Positions 6,833 to 15,976 of a stretch of 64,000 bases of DNA are shown in pieces. The notes under the pieces were generated by a model. The model was not told the DNA's origin. It searched no databases and was given only the letters and a program-made list of their open reading frames with translations. Both the position numbers and the translations under genes were made by a program. Every line of letters begins with the position of its first letter. Positions within the stretch are counted from its first letter, which is position 1. This stretch comes from an uncultured Bradyrhizobium sp. (GTDB taxonomy: Bacteria; Pseudomonadota; Alphaproteobacteria; Rhizobiales; Xanthobacteraceae), in contig NZ_CAKZHY010000097.1 of assembly GCF_936928535.1 (NCBI RefSeq), positions 73,852-137,851 of the forward strand. Direction: 5' to 3'.

Positions 6833-8356
6833 ATGACCGAGGACAAAAAGCCGAGCGGACCTGATCTGACCAAGGGCGTTTCGCTCTCCGACTTCAAGGA
6901 CGGAAAATTGCTCGGCCATGTCGGCGAGGAGGACGTCCTGCTGGTGCAGGCCGGCAGCGAGATCTTTGCGATCGAGCCGCTTTGCAGCCACTATCACGGG
7001 CCGCTCGCCGAAGGGCTGGTGGTTGGCGACACCATCCGCTGCCCCTGGCATCACGCCTGCTTCGCCGTGCGCACGGGCGAAGCCACACGGCCGCCGGCGC
7101 TGAGCGCGCTGGCGGTGTGGGACGTCGCGCGGGATGGCGAAAGGATCGTCGTTCAGCGCAAGCGTGAGGCGCCGAAACCATCAACGGCTCATCGCAGCGC
7201 GCCGACGGGCGAGAAATTCGTCATCGTCGGCGGCGGTGCGGCCGGCTTTGCGGCGGCCGAGACGCTTCGCCGCGAGGGCTTTGCCGGCGCCATCACCATG
7301 CTCAACAGCGACGGCGCGATGCCGGTCGACCGACCCAATCTGTCCAAGGATTATCTTGCCGGCAACGCGCCGGAGGACTGGCTGCCGCTGCGCGGCGAGG
7401 ACTATTATCGGGACGCCGGCATCGACCTGCGTCTCGACACCAATGTCTCGGCGATCGATCCGAAGACGCGCAGCGTCATGCTCGGCAATGGCGACAAGCT
7501 GCCGTTCGACCGGCTGCTGCTCGCGACCGGCGCGGAGCCGGTCAGGCTGCAGATACCGGGTGCCGACCAGCCGCATGTCCACACCTTGCGCTCCGTCGCC
7601 GATAGCCGCGCGATCATCAAGGCATCAGGCAGTGCCAAACGCGCGCTGGTGATCGGCGCCAGCTTCATCGGGCTCGAGGTCGCGGCCTCCTTGCGGGCGC
7701 GCAAGATCGAGGTTCACGTGGTCGCGCCCGAGGAGCGGCCGATGCAGAAGGTGCTCGGCTCCGAGATGGGCGACTTCATTCGCGCACTGCATGAAGAGAA
7801 CGGCGTCGTCTTTCATCTGAAGGATGCCGTGGAGAAGATCGACGGTATCAGTGCGAGGCTGAAGAGCGGCGGCGTGATCGAGGCCGATCTCGTCGTAGCG
7901 GGCATCGGCGTCAAGCCACGCCTTGCGCTGGCGGAGCAGGCGGGGCTGGCCGTCGATCACGGCGTCAGCGTGAGCGAATATCTGGAGACCAGCGTCGCCG
8001 GAATCTTCGCGGCCGGCGATATCGCGCGCTGGCCCGATCCGCATTCCCGGCAGACCATCCGCGTCGAGCACTGGGTGGTGGCGGAGCGGCAGGGCCAGAC
8101 CGCGGCGCGCAACATGCTCGGCAGGCGCGAGCGTTTCGACGCCGTGCCGTTCTTCTGGAGCCAGCACTATGACGTGTCGATCAACTATGTCGGCCACGCC
8201 GAGGGTTTTGACGACATCGCGATCGACGGCAGCATCAAGGACAGGGATTGCCTGTTGAAATACCGCAAGGGCGGCCGGGTGCTCGCGGTTGCCTCAATTT
8301 ATCGCGATCTCGATAACCTCAAGGCCGAGCTCGACATGGAACGTTTCCACGCTTGA
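6833..8356 (+). CDS. Rieske 2Fe-2S and FAD-dependent pyridine nucleotide-disulfide reductase fusion
   Basis: 507 residues. An N-terminal Rieske domain (about 15-105) has cluster ligands Cys51, His53, Cys70 and His73. It is joined to a class-I FAD reductase: an FAD-binding GGGAAGFAAAE motif near 136, an NAD-binding GASFIGLEVA motif near 280, and a GDIARWPDP segment before a C-terminal reductase domain. This order matches the AIFM3 (AIFL) family and the reductases of Rieske oxygenase systems. No oxygenase component is adjacent, so its partner is unknown. The ATG at 6833 begins just before the Rieske fold; an upstream TTG is in frame. Confidence 0.88.
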   Translation: MTEDKKPSGPDLTKGVSLSDFKDGKLLGHVGEEDVLLVQAGSEIFAIEPLCSHYHGPLAEGLVVGDTIRCPWHHACFAVRTGEATRPPALSALAVWDVARDGERIVVQRKREAPKPSTAHRSAPTGEKFVIVGGGAAGFAAAETLRREGFAGAITMLNSDGAMPVDRPNLSKDYLAGNAPEDWLPLRGEDYYRDAGIDLRLDTNVSAIDPKTRSVMLGNGDKLPFDRLLLATGAEPVRLQIPGADQPHVHTLRSVADSRAIIKASGSAKRALVIGASFIGLEVAASLRARKIEVHVVAPEERPMQKVLGSEMGDFIRALHEENGVVFHLKDAVEKIDGISARLKSGGVIEADLVVAGIGVKPRLALAEQAGLAVDHGVSVSEYLETSVAGIFAAGDIARWPDPHSRQTIRVEHWVVAERQGQTAARNMLGRRERFDAVPFFWSQHYDVSINYVGHAEGFDDIAIDGSIKDRDCLLKYRKGGRVLAVASIYRDLDNLKAELDMERFHA

Positions 8357-8459
8357 TCTGCGTCAACGCTGGAGGCCGCCGGGCTGCTCTGCTGGCTGTG
8401 GTCCCGGAATTGTGCTATCCTGAGATGTGCTCTCGGGCATCACATGCAGGAGGTGCGTC

Positions 8460-9035
8460 ATGACGTCTGCTTCGGATACCTCATCCCATTTGGGCCTCGG
8501 CTCCGGCATCGCGGCGCTGCACGGCAAATGGGGCTGGATCGTTGCCCTCGGCGTTGTCTACCTGATCGCCGGCTTCGTCGCGCTCGGCAGCGTCGTGATG
8601 GCGACAGTGGCGAGCGTGCTCGTGGTCGGCGTCATGATGATCGTCGCCGGTGTCGCCGAGGTCATCGGCGCCTTCCAGATGAAGAGCTGGGGCAAGTTCC
8701 TGATCTGGGTGCTGCTCGGCGTGCTCTATGTCATCGCCGGCTTGCTCACTTTCGACAATCCGCTGTTTGCGGCAGTCCTGTTGACGCTGTTTCTCGGCGC
8801 ATCGCTGATCGCCTCCGGCGCCGTCAGGCTGTTTCTCGCCTTCAGCATGAAGCGCGAAAGCCCGTGGGTGTGGGTCGCTCTCTCCGGCGCCATCACGCTG
8901 CTGCTCGGTCTGTTGATCGTGGCGCGCTGGCCGGTCAACAGCGTCTACATCCTCGGCCTGTTTCTCGGCATCGACCTGATCATGGCCGGTGCCGGGTGGG
9001 TCAGCCTTGGCCTCAGCCTGCGGCAGCGGCGCTAG
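8460..9035 (+). CDS. HdeD family membrane protein
   Basis: 191-residue membrane protein with six hydrophobic helices arranged as three similar pairs, the HdeD layout (known from Escherichia coli acid-resistance protein HdeD). GCAGGAGG precedes the ATG at 8460 and sets the start. The cytoplasmic N-terminus is short and polar. The gene is followed after 11 bases by a small LapA-like gene, probably co-transcribed. A role in acid or envelope stress is inferred from the family name only. Confidence 0.85.
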   Translation: MTSASDTSSHLGLGSGIAALHGKWGWIVALGVVYLIAGFVALGSVVMATVASVLVVGVMMIVAGVAEVIGAFQMKSWGKFLIWVLLGVLYVIAGLLTFDNPLFAAVLLTLFLGASLIASGAVRLFLAFSMKRESPWVWVALSGAITLLLGLLIVARWPVNSVYILGLFLGIDLIMAGAGWVSLGLSLRQRR

Positions 9036-9046
9036 GCGGCAGCGTC

Positions 9047-9271
9047 ATGCGTTGGCTCTACACGGCCGTCATCGTGCTGTTCGTCGCCGCGACAGTGATC
9101 TTCGCCGCGCAGAATTTCGAAACGGTCACGATCTCGTTCTTCAGGATGAATCTCAGCCTGCCGCTCGCGGTCCAGACCCTGGTCGTCTATCTGCTGGGCG
9201 CTGCCACCGGCGGCAGCCTGTACGCTCTGCTGCGGCGTTCCTACGCCGGCTCGAAGCGAAGCGTCGAGTGA
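9047..9271 (+). CDS. LapA-like small membrane protein
   Basis: 74-residue protein with two hydrophobic segments (about 4-22 and 37-60) and a basic C-terminus. The pattern AAQNFETVTISFF between the helices is typical of LapA-domain (lipopolysaccharide assembly protein A) family proteins. It follows hdeD closely with no promoter visible between. Envelope function is inferred. Confidence 0.75.
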   Translation: MRWLYTAVIVLFVAATVIFAAQNFETVTISFFRMNLSLPLAVQTLVVYLLGAATGGSLYALLRRSYAGSKRSVE

Positions 9272-9385
9272 ACAGCAACTCGACGCAAGACCATCTGGCG
9301 GAACTCCGCTGAGCTGACGCGCTGGTGGCGAGCGATCTGCTCAAGGGGACGCGAGGGGCGGGACTCCATCCGCGAGCTCGGTATC

Positions 9386-9478
9386 GTAGGGTGGGCAAAG
9401 GCGCTCTTGCGCCGTGCCCACCACCTCCTCGATACGGAAACAGATGTGTGGGCACGCTTCGCTTTCCCCACCCTGCGA
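9386..9478. repeat. Dispersed palindromic intergenic repeat
   Basis: The outer arms AGGGTGGGCAAAG and CTTTCCCCACCCT pair across the element, and an inner hairpin (GGCGCTCTTGCGCC) is followed by GTGCCCACC. I recognise this as one of the short palindromic repeats common between Bradyrhizobium genes. It lies just upstream of the acyl-CoA dehydrogenase start. Confidence 0.75.
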
Positions 9479-9513
9479 GACTGGCGCGAAGATCGGCGAG
9501 CGGGAGAATCAAA

Positions 9514-10731
9514 ATGGACTTTCAACACTCCACCCGTTCGCTGGAGCTGCAGGCGCGTGTCCGCCGGTTCATGCGCGAGCATGTCGAGCCGGTCGAGGAG
9601 CTCTATTACGAGCAGGTCAAGCCGGAAGCCGCGCGCTACAGGACGCCGGCCGTCTTGCAGAACCTCAAGCAGCTAGCGCGGGAGCAGGGGCTCTGGAATC
9701 TGTTCCTGTCAGGCGAGCACGGTCCGGGCCTGACCAATCTCGAATATGCGCCGGTGAAGGAGATCATGGGCCGCATCCTCTGGGCGCCGGAGGTTTTCAA
9801 TTGCTCGGCGCCCGATGTCGGCAACATGGAGGTGCTTAGCCATTACGGCACGAAAGCACAGCAGGAGCGCTGGCTGAAGCCGCTGCTGGAGGGGCGCATC
9901 CGCTCCGGCTTCTCGATGACCGAGCCGCAGGTCGCCTCCAGCGATGCCACCAACATCCAGTGTGCGATCAGGCGCGACGGCGACGACTACGTCATCAACG
10001 GCCGCAAATGGTTCACCTCAGGCGCGATGAACGAGGATTGCGAGATCCTGATCGTGATGGGCAAGACCGCGCCCGATGATTCCGATCGTCACCGTCAGCA
10101 ATCCATGATCCTGGTGCCCAGGAATACGCCCGGTGTCCGCATCGTCAGGGACATGCTCACCTACGGCTACGACGACGCGCCGGTCGGCCACCCCGAGATC
10201 GTCTACGAGAACGTCCGCGTGCCCGCAGAGAACATGCTGCTCGGGGAGGGACGCGGCTTCGAGATCGCGCAAGGTAGGCTCGGTCCCGGCCGCATCCACC
10301 ACTGCATGCGGCTGATCGGCTGCGCCCAGCGCGCGCTGGAATTGATGTGCCAGCGCTCCGTCTCGCGCATTGCCTTCGGCAAGCCGCTCGCCGAGCAGGG
10401 CTCGGTGCGCGAGGACATCGCGCATTCCTTCTGCGAGATCGCGCAGGCCCGACTGCTCACGTTGCAGGCCGCCGACAAGATGGATCGCGAGGGCAACAAG
10501 GCCGCGCGCGACCTGATCGCCGCCGCCAAGATCGTGGTGCCGAGCATGGCCGCCCGCGTGATCGACCGTGCCATCCAGATCCACGGTGCTGCCGGCGTCT
10601 CGCAGGATACATTCCTCGCGCGCGCCTATGTCTATGCCCGCTTCATCCGCATCGGTGACGGCCCGGATCAGGTGCATCTCGCCGCGATCGGCAAGGAACT
10701 GATCAAGCGCGGCGGAACGATCGGAGGCTAG
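9514..10731 (+). CDS. Acyl-CoA dehydrogenase (ACAD10/11-like)
   Basis: 405-residue flavoprotein of the acyl-CoA dehydrogenase family, catalysing FAD-dependent alpha-beta desaturation of an acyl-CoA. N-terminal helical domain (about 5-125), beta domain with the substrate/FAD segment FSMTEPQVASSDATNI and the KWFTSGA motif, then the C-terminal helical domain with RIAFGKPLAEQGSV and IQIHGAAGVSQD. The length and the EPQVASSD variant resemble the ACAD10/ACAD11 branch. The ATG at 9514 follows the dispersed repeat; longer frames run through it and are not real. No ETF or thiolase gene is adjacent. Confidence 0.92.
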   Translation: MDFQHSTRSLELQARVRRFMREHVEPVEELYYEQVKPEAARYRTPAVLQNLKQLAREQGLWNLFLSGEHGPGLTNLEYAPVKEIMGRILWAPEVFNCSAPDVGNMEVLSHYGTKAQQERWLKPLLEGRIRSGFSMTEPQVASSDATNIQCAIRRDGDDYVINGRKWFTSGAMNEDCEILIVMGKTAPDDSDRHRQQSMILVPRNTPGVRIVRDMLTYGYDDAPVGHPEIVYENVRVPAENMLLGEGRGFEIAQGRLGPGRIHHCMRLIGCAQRALELMCQRSVSRIAFGKPLAEQGSVREDIAHSFCEIAQARLLTLQAADKMDREGNKAARDLIAAAKIVVPSMAARVIDRAIQIHGAAGVSQDTFLARAYVYARFIRIGDGPDQVHLAAIGKELIKRGGTIGG

Positions 10732-11041
10732 GGCCTCCTGTTCCAAACGACGATCTGGTTCCGCGGCAGTGCGGCTTTCACGGGGGTGTTGCGCGATTTC
10801 CTCTCCGCTGAGTGCGTAAGACTCCGGGGGGCGACCGCGCAGGTCATGTTGCTGACTCATTCCCTGTCTTAGACGGCGATAACGAAAACACGTGGGAGCC
10901 GCTCAGGCTCTCGCAACGGTTCCTCAAAGCCGGGGGTTGGCGCGAATTCGCAAGAGACTGGCGCAAGTTCAAGAACGCTGACGCGTTCGCTTGGCCATGT
11001 TCTGCGGATCCGGAACCGCACGAAAAATCGAAGGAGAAGTA
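10732..11041. other. Intergenic region without a recognised gene
   Basis: About 310 bases between the acyl-CoA dehydrogenase and RlpA-like genes. Apart from the AAGGAG ribosome-binding site just before 11042 I see no convincing ORF, hairpin terminator or promoter. Confidence 0.5.
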
Positions 11042-11533
11042 ATGGTGTTCCGCTCGAGCGCCGCGATTTGCGGCGCCCTGGTTGCGCTTGCCGTTTCTGT
11101 CAATGTTGCGCGTAGTGAAACAGTTGGGGTTCAATCAAGTGCCGTGGTCGAAGCCGCCTGTGAGAAGGCGATCGTCGGCGCGGCATCCACCTATAACCCG
11201 TTCAAGCCCGGCAAGGAGGAGGGCGGCCCGACAACAGCTTCCGGCGAACGTTACGATCCCGAGAGATGGACAGCCGCGATCAAAACGAGCCTGCGCGAGA
11301 AGTTCGGCGGGGTCCAATTCGGGGCGCGACCGAAATTTGCGCTCGTCGAGGCCGTCGGCAAGAAGGTCATCGTCAGGATCAACGACGTGGGGCCGCTCAG
11401 GCCCGGCCGCGTCATCGACCTCAACGAGCGAACGATGCGCCATTTCGATCCGAGCATGGAGCTTGGCGTCATTCCCGACGTCACGGTCAGGCCGCTGTCT
11501 GGGGATGACTGGACGCCGGGGCCGGTCGGCTGA
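11042..11533 (+). CDS. Secreted RlpA-like double-psi beta-barrel protein
   Basis: 163 residues. The N-terminal signal peptide (about 1-26) ends near ARSE. The rest is a double-psi beta-barrel typical of RlpA: ASTYNP, a TASGERYD box, VIVRINDVGPLRPGRVIDL and a C-terminal VIPDVTVRPL strand. RlpA proteins are septal peptidoglycan lytic transglycosylases. The usual SPOR domain is absent and the ASTYNPFKPGKEEGG loop is longer than usual, so activity is uncertain. AAGGAGAAGTA before 11042 fixes the start. Confidence 0.8.
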   Translation: MVFRSSAAICGALVALAVSVNVARSETVGVQSSAVVEAACEKAIVGAASTYNPFKPGKEEGGPTTASGERYDPERWTAAIKTSLREKFGGVQFGARPKFALVEAVGKKVIVRINDVGPLRPGRVIDLNERTMRHFDPSMELGVIPDVTVRPLSGDDWTPGPVG

Positions 11534-11623
11534 ACATTCGTTGCTGACTCAAGTCAATGTTCGAACGAGCATTTTGGCACAAACTGCACAGACGCGCGAT
11601 ATTATCATAGGTTAATTTCGGGC

Positions 11624-11713
11624 ATGGGCAGCGAGTTGATCATACGAGTCGTTGTTGTTGCGGCCGGTGCTTTCACGGTGGCTGCCGTCTCCGCGCTCAT
11701 ATTCGGCTATTGA
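11624..11713 (+). CDS. Possible 29-residue single-pass membrane peptide
   Basis: A 29-codon ORF (ATG to TGA) encoding a peptide that is nearly all one hydrophobic helix (IIRVVVVAAGAFTVAAVSAL). No strong ribosome-binding site is visible. It lies in a 386-base gap between the RlpA-like gene and the kinase together with a second tiny membrane ORF. Coding status is unproven. Confidence 0.3.
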   Translation: MGSELIIRVVVVAAGAFTVAAVSALIFGY

Positions 11714-11783
11714 TCTATCTCAATCCACGCACTGCGTCCGGGCATTTCCTGTCATCGGCAGCACATGCGGACGGGGTGCAACG

Positions 11784-11864
11784 ATGCAGCCGTGGGCTTT
11801 GCATTCGCTGGTCTGGGGGCTGACGGCGATCGGTTTGATTGCCATGGCCTCCATGCTGCTCTGA
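11784..11864 (+). CDS. Possible 26-residue single-pass membrane peptide
   Basis: A 26-codon ORF with one hydrophobic stretch (WGLTAIGLIAMASMLL) at the C-terminal end, preceded by a GGGGTG that could act as a ribosome-binding site. It ends 55 bases before the kinase gene. Function and expression are unknown. Confidence 0.3.
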   Translation: MQPWALHSLVWGLTAIGLIAMASMLL

Positions 11865-11919
11865 AGCCGTTTGCGACCGGGACCATTGCAGGTCCAGCTG
11901 CGCCGGTGGATGATGATGC

Positions 11920-12435
11920 ATGACAGGCAAACCCATGCTCATCGTCTTCGGCGGCCTTCCCGCCACCGGGAAGACTACGCTCTCGCGCGAACTGACGCGA
12001 CGGTGTGCGGCGAGCTATCTCCGCGTCGATGCGATCGAGCAGTCTTTGCGCGCGGCGGGGCATGAATTCGGCGCGCTGGGTTACGTCATCGCCAACGCGC
12101 TGGCGGCCGAAAACCTGCGGCTCGGTCGCGTGGTCGTCGCCGATTGCGTCAATCCGGTGCTGGCCAGCCGCGAGGGCTGGCGGCAGACGGCGCGACATGC
12201 GTCAGTCCCCATCGCCGAGATCGAAGTGATCTGCAGCGATCCGGCTTTGCACCGGCAGCGGGCGGAGTTGCGCAGCTCAGACATTCCCGGTCTCCGACTG
12301 CCGACCTGGCAGGACATCGTCACCAGGCACTACGAACCCTGGGATCGCGACCATCTGATGCTCGATACCGCCAATGATTCGATCGATCATCTGCTCGAAC
12401 GGGTCGAACGCTATCTTCGCGATGCGATGGAGTGA
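11920..12435 (+). CDS. P-loop (AAA/zeta-toxin-like) small-molecule kinase
   Basis: 171-residue soluble nucleotide-binding protein. The Walker A motif GGLPATGKTTL is near residues 11-21, followed by the pattern of gluconate-kinase/APH-phosphotransferase-like P-loop kinases: RVDAIEQSLR, a Walker-B-like VVVADCVNP, and a lid segment with RQRAELRSSD. It probably phosphorylates a small metabolite, but the substrate is not evident. The start is set by the ATG just ahead of the first strand. No operon partner is clear. Confidence 0.8.
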   Translation: MTGKPMLIVFGGLPATGKTTLSRELTRRCAASYLRVDAIEQSLRAAGHEFGALGYVIANALAAENLRLGRVVVADCVNPVLASREGWRQTARHASVPIAEIEVICSDPALHRQRAELRSSDIPGLRLPTWQDIVTRHYEPWDRDHLMLDTANDSIDHLLERVERYLRDAME

Positions 12436-12548
12436 GTTCCGACCGGCGCGACATTTTGTCGGTAGCGAACTTCGTCATCATCTGTTCAAAATTCGCAGCT
12501 AGTGTCCCCTCGACGATTGGTTCGCCGGATGTACGCGAGCTGGATCGC

Positions 12549-12577
12549 AAGCCTCGGCCCGCGTGCCGGGGCTTTTC
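12549..12577 (+). terminator. Possible intrinsic terminator after the kinase gene
   Basis: An imperfect stem (AGCCTCGGC / GTGCCGGGGCT) is followed by TTTT. It is about 115 bases after the kinase stop and before the convergent PAP2 gene. Confidence 0.4.
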
Positions 12578-12674
12578 GTTGTCGAAGCAATCTCTGCCCG
12601 GGGTCCCGCAATAGCGACCTGTCGCGCCCTGCGATTCGCGGGCGCTGCTCAGGTCTTGTTCACGCGCCTCGAGT

Positions 12675-13721
12675 TCACGCGTTCACCTCGGAGATGATCT
12701 GCAGGCGACGAGGCGGCGTCCTTCGCCGAGCGGATCGGCCGAGTGCGATTGCCAGGGCGACGCCGATCAGCCACAGCAGCCCGCCGCCTGCCAGGTCGAT
12801 GACGTAATGGCCCCCGATCGGAACAGTCGATATCAGCACCAGCGCATTCCAGGCGGTGAGGGTCCAGAACAGCCAGCGGATTCCGGCCGCTGCGAATATC
12901 GTCATGAGCGCGAGGCAGCAATGAAACGATGGAAAGGTCACGACGCCTTGCAGACTGGTGAACGAGATCACCGGTGACGAAGCATTCCTGAAGTAGTCGA
13001 ACTTCGCGAGATGATACGTGCCTGAGCCGGGAGGCAGTTTTTCGAGAATATCGGGCGAATAATCGAAATGAGCGAAAGCACCGATCGCGGGCCACACGAT
13101 CGAAAACGCGGCGGCGACAACGATTGTCAGACTGCAAACGAAGACCAGTTCCCAAAGCTTGTCTTCGCGACGCAGAACCGCGAGAAGCACGACAAGTCCG
13201 AACAACTGCACGAAGGAGCTCGCGTAGGCAATCCAGAGCAGATTCGACAGCGCCGGGTGATCCGCGAACCATACCATGGTCGATGGGAGATCAATCGCCA
13301 GGAAGCGATCCATCTCTGCAAGCGTGCCGTCAATCAAGGGGAAACGGCATCGCAGCCCTGCAAGGCTCATAATTCCAGCCATCCCGATCGAAAGGAAAAG
13401 GACGGCCACTGCGCCGGATATGTTCGAGAGAATGGGCGCCGGGCGATACCTGCCATAGAAAACGTAGATGAAGATGAAAAATGCGGTCAGCGCTATGGAT
13501 GCGCCAAGGCTGTCAGTTTCGATCCCGACGCCCAGTGCCAGGATCAGGAATGCCGCGACACTGCACGCCGCGATGCCGATCAACCAGCAGCATCTCTCGG
13601 TCCACCGGTGGAACGTTCCGCTGTTTCCCAGCGCGTTTAAATCGGCTTTGTGCAGCTCTTCCGATAACCCAATGCGATTGGGCGATTCCGCGGCTCGCAC
13701 GCACGTCAACGCACTGAACAT
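12675..13721 (-). CDS. PAP2-superfamily membrane phosphatase (AUR1-like)
   Basis: 348-residue polytopic membrane protein with about seven hydrophobic helices. The C-terminal half carries the PAP2 signature in degenerate form: a FPSFHCCLALM box and a GGHYVIDLAGGG box with the catalytic histidines, as in PAP2 proteins of the AUR1/inositol phosphorylceramide synthase type. Likely role: lipid phosphate phosphatase or headgroup phosphotransferase in the membrane. The ATG at 13721 follows no strong ribosome-binding site, so the start is approximate. Confidence 0.8.
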   Translation of the reverse strand: MFSALTCVRAAESPNRIGLSEELHKADLNALGNSGTFHRWTERCCWLIGIAACSVAAFLILALGVGIETDSLGASIALTAFFIFIYVFYGRYRPAPILSNISGAVAVLFLSIGMAGIMSLAGLRCRFPLIDGTLAEMDRFLAIDLPSTMVWFADHPALSNLLWIAYASSFVQLFGLVVLLAVLRREDKLWELVFVCSLTIVVAAAFSIVWPAIGAFAHFDYSPDILEKLPPGSGTYHLAKFDYFRNASSPVISFTSLQGVVTFPSFHCCLALMTIFAAAGIRWLFWTLTAWNALVLISTVPIGGHYVIDLAGGGLLWLIGVALAIALGRSARRRTPPRRLQIISEVNA

Positions 13722-14103
13722 TCCAAACTTCCAAATGTAGCGGCGAACGTGTATCGTCGCGTCGCCTCAACTAGAAGGTATCACGTGGTTCTACGGGGTT
13801 GTATATGTGTTTTGTACAACTATGTCTGGTGGTGAACAGATTGTTTCCAAATGTTCTCAACTGCGCTTTCCGGGAACGGCCGGCTCAACGTCGTCCACGT
13901 CGATACTTATCTGTTGAGTTCATTCCCGTTCGATTGGCTAGCCTGGGCCAATTCGGATCGCGAACTGAAGGCGGAACTCAGCCGCTATCGCGAGGTCGAG
14001 GATGTCGGCCGCGTCAGGATCTTTGTCGATCAGTCCGGAAGCTCGCGGTAACGGCGGCAAGTCAAAGCGGGATCAGCAACTGACGAAGTCCGCGCGGCGA
14101 GAT
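13722..14103. other. Intergenic region with one doubtful ORF
   Basis: About 380 bases between two minus-strand genes. The 13750-13850 part is AT-richer than its surroundings and could hold the PAP2 promoter, but no clear element was found. The only ORF is the doubtful 66-codon one listed separately. Confidence 0.4.
13851..14051 (+). CDS. Doubtful 66-residue hypothetical protein
   Basis: An ORF lying opposite to both flanking genes in otherwise non-coding DNA. Composition of the predicted peptide (LSSFPFDWLAWANSD, then charged helices) looks protein-like, but no family is recognised and no good ribosome-binding site is seen. It may be a remnant. Confidence 0.25.
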   Translation: MFSTALSGNGRLNVVHVDTYLLSSFPFDWLAWANSDRELKAELSRYREVEDVGRVRIFVDQSGSSR

Positions 14104-15621
14104 TCAACTTGGCGAGACCTCGTCGAGCGGCCAGATGGGACGGCGGACTTTTCGGTAGGAAAGCTTGCTGTGGTCGTTGGTGGCGAGGCCGCCGCTATCG
14201 GCCAGGATCACCTCCTTGGCCATCGGCCCGAAGGCGGCCCGGAAGTGGTGCGCTGACTTGACTGCGACGATCCGGAATTGAGCCGGTTCTGCTCCGACGA
14301 TCCGGAACATTTCCTGATCGTAGGTCTGCAGCGTGTTGGTCGAAATCGCGATGGAGATGCCGTTGACTTCGAGCAAGGCCGTGGGCCCGAGCGTCATGGG
14401 CTGACCGGCGTTCATCGGCCCCTCGCATACGAAGGCGCCGTCCGACAGGCCGGTCACCCGACCGGTGAGCGTGAGCGGAGGTCCGTAGCTTTCAGGATGG
14501 CGCTTGGCGCCGACAACGACATCCAGGCTGGCTCCAAGGCCGGCGGCATGGCAGCGCGCCGCGGCTTCGCCGTCGCCGAGGACGCCGAACAGCACGCTTC
14601 GGATTTCAGCCTGCAGCAACGCCTCCAGCAGGCGGACACCGTCGCCGTAGGCGCCCGAACCCGGGTTGTCGCTGAAGTCGGCGATCACCAGGGGACGGGT
14701 ATCCGTGACATCGACGGCGGCTGCGGCGGCAAGCCTCATCGCGGTCGTCAAGTCGAGCGGCGTGACGGTGACCTCGGCGCGCCGGCGGATCATCTCGTCC
14801 TGGAGTGCGGAGGCGGCCTGCCGCGCGGCGGCTTCGGCGGCGTTGTGGGAGGCGTCAAAGGTGACCTGAACGCTGGGACCGACCTCGGCAATATCAGCGC
14901 GGCTGAAGCCCGCGCAGACATCGACGGACAAAAGGCCAGGCGTCTGCGCCTGCATGTCCGCGGCGCGCGCCAGCAGGTCGCTCATCACCCCGCCCTGGGT
15001 CCGTCCGTGATTGCATCCGTCGAGCAGAGGTCCCTGCAGGCGGAAGACCCTCGGGCGGATCGTGCCATCCATCGCCGACCGCAGCAGTTCAGCGGCGCGG
15101 AACGCCGTCTCATACTGGTCGATGTGAGGGTAGGTGCGGTAGGGCAGCATGATGCTGGCGAGCCGGCCCATGCGTTCGGTGACGTTGGCATGCAGATCGA
15201 GCGTTATGGCAATCGGGATCGTTTCGCCGAGCCGCTTGCGCAAGCCTTCGAGCAGCGCCCCCTCGGCGTCGTCGTCGGTCTCGGTCACCATCGCGCCGTG
15301 CAACGCGAGGATGACGCCGTCGAACGGCCCCGTTTCACAGGCATCAAAGACCAGGCGCTGCAGTTCGGCCCAGCACTCGGCCGTCACCTTTCCGGACGGG
15401 GTGGCTGCGGCGGCGACCGGCTGCACCAGGGTCCAGCCGTAATGTTTGGCTGCGGCCAGATGCGCGGCTATCTCCATCCGTGTCGCGGCCAGCGCCGCGG
15501 CGATCTCGGCATCACGCAGAAACAGCCGCCTGCGATAGTCCTCCAGCGTCGTCGGAACGATCGAGAAAGTGTTGGTCTCGTGGGCAATTTGCGCCGAGAG
15601 AACGCGCCGCGTCTTGCTCAT
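14104..15621 (-). CDS. M81 family metallopeptidase (MlrC-like)
   Basis: 505 residues. The N-terminal MlrC (DUF1485) domain has metal-ligand-like motifs AQIAHETNTFS near residue 10, the LALHGAMVTE loop, and LDLHANVTERM. The C-terminal MlrC domain contains ADFSDNPGSGAYGDG. MlrC is the zinc peptidase of the microcystin-degradation pathway; in bacteria without microcystin genes the substrate is unknown and may be a small peptide or amide. The start at 15621 is preferred because AAAGGGAAA lies just upstream; an in-frame ATG at 15654 is possible. Confidence 0.88.
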   Translation of the reverse strand: MSKTRRVLSAQIAHETNTFSIVPTTLEDYRRRLFLRDAEIAAALAATRMEIAAHLAAAKHYGWTLVQPVAAAATPSGKVTAECWAELQRLVFDACETGPFDGVILALHGAMVTETDDDAEGALLEGLRKRLGETIPIAITLDLHANVTERMGRLASIMLPYRTYPHIDQYETAFRAAELLRSAMDGTIRPRVFRLQGPLLDGCNHGRTQGGVMSDLLARAADMQAQTPGLLSVDVCAGFSRADIAEVGPSVQVTFDASHNAAEAAARQAASALQDEMIRRRAEVTVTPLDLTTAMRLAAAAAVDVTDTRPLVIADFSDNPGSGAYGDGVRLLEALLQAEIRSVLFGVLGDGEAAARCHAAGLGASLDVVVGAKRHPESYGPPLTLTGRVTGLSDGAFVCEGPMNAGQPMTLGPTALLEVNGISIAISTNTLQTYDQEMFRIVGAEPAQFRIVAVKSAHHFRAAFGPMAKEVILADSGGLATNDHSKLSYRKVRRPIWPLDEVSPS

Positions 15622-15976
15622 GGGATTTCCCTTTTTGGTCTTGTTTTTGGGCAATGTGACGAAAGATCAACCCTGCGCCAGATGCAATAGGCTTGCCGCT
15701 ATCGGCCGCGCCGACCAAGCTCAGGACTCATGGAAATGTGAATCGCTGCATCGCGCGGCTATGCGTCGGTACTTTCGGGGGAAGCTTCACAAGGCCATGG
15801 TGACATCATGCCAGTGTTTTGCCTGACGCGACAAATTAAAATTTGCAAAATCCGCATTCAACCAAAGGGCGCGGTCAAGCCATTGATCAGGCTGGCTCTG
15901 CCTACTGTGCATGGGGTTGTTTTCAGGACTTTGTCGGACAGGTCTACCGCCGTCGTCGCAGACGGCGGCCGCGCCG
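15622..15976. other. Intergenic region containing one dispersed repeat
   Basis: About 355 bases between the MlrC and chemoreceptor genes. It holds the 37-base dispersed repeat at 15902-15938; the rest shows no ORF or hairpin that I would call. Confidence 0.5.
15902..15938. repeat. Dispersed 22-37 base repeat, copy 1
   Basis: The 22-base core beginning CTACTGTGCATGGGG is identical to 34436-34457, and a following TTGTCGGA is also shared. I recognise the core as a recurrent Bradyrhizobium intergenic sequence. Confidence 0.75.

Noticed and set aside
14278..15690. 470-codon plus-strand ORF opposite the MlrC-like gene
   Set aside because: No family signature; the minus strand encodes a full M81 protein.
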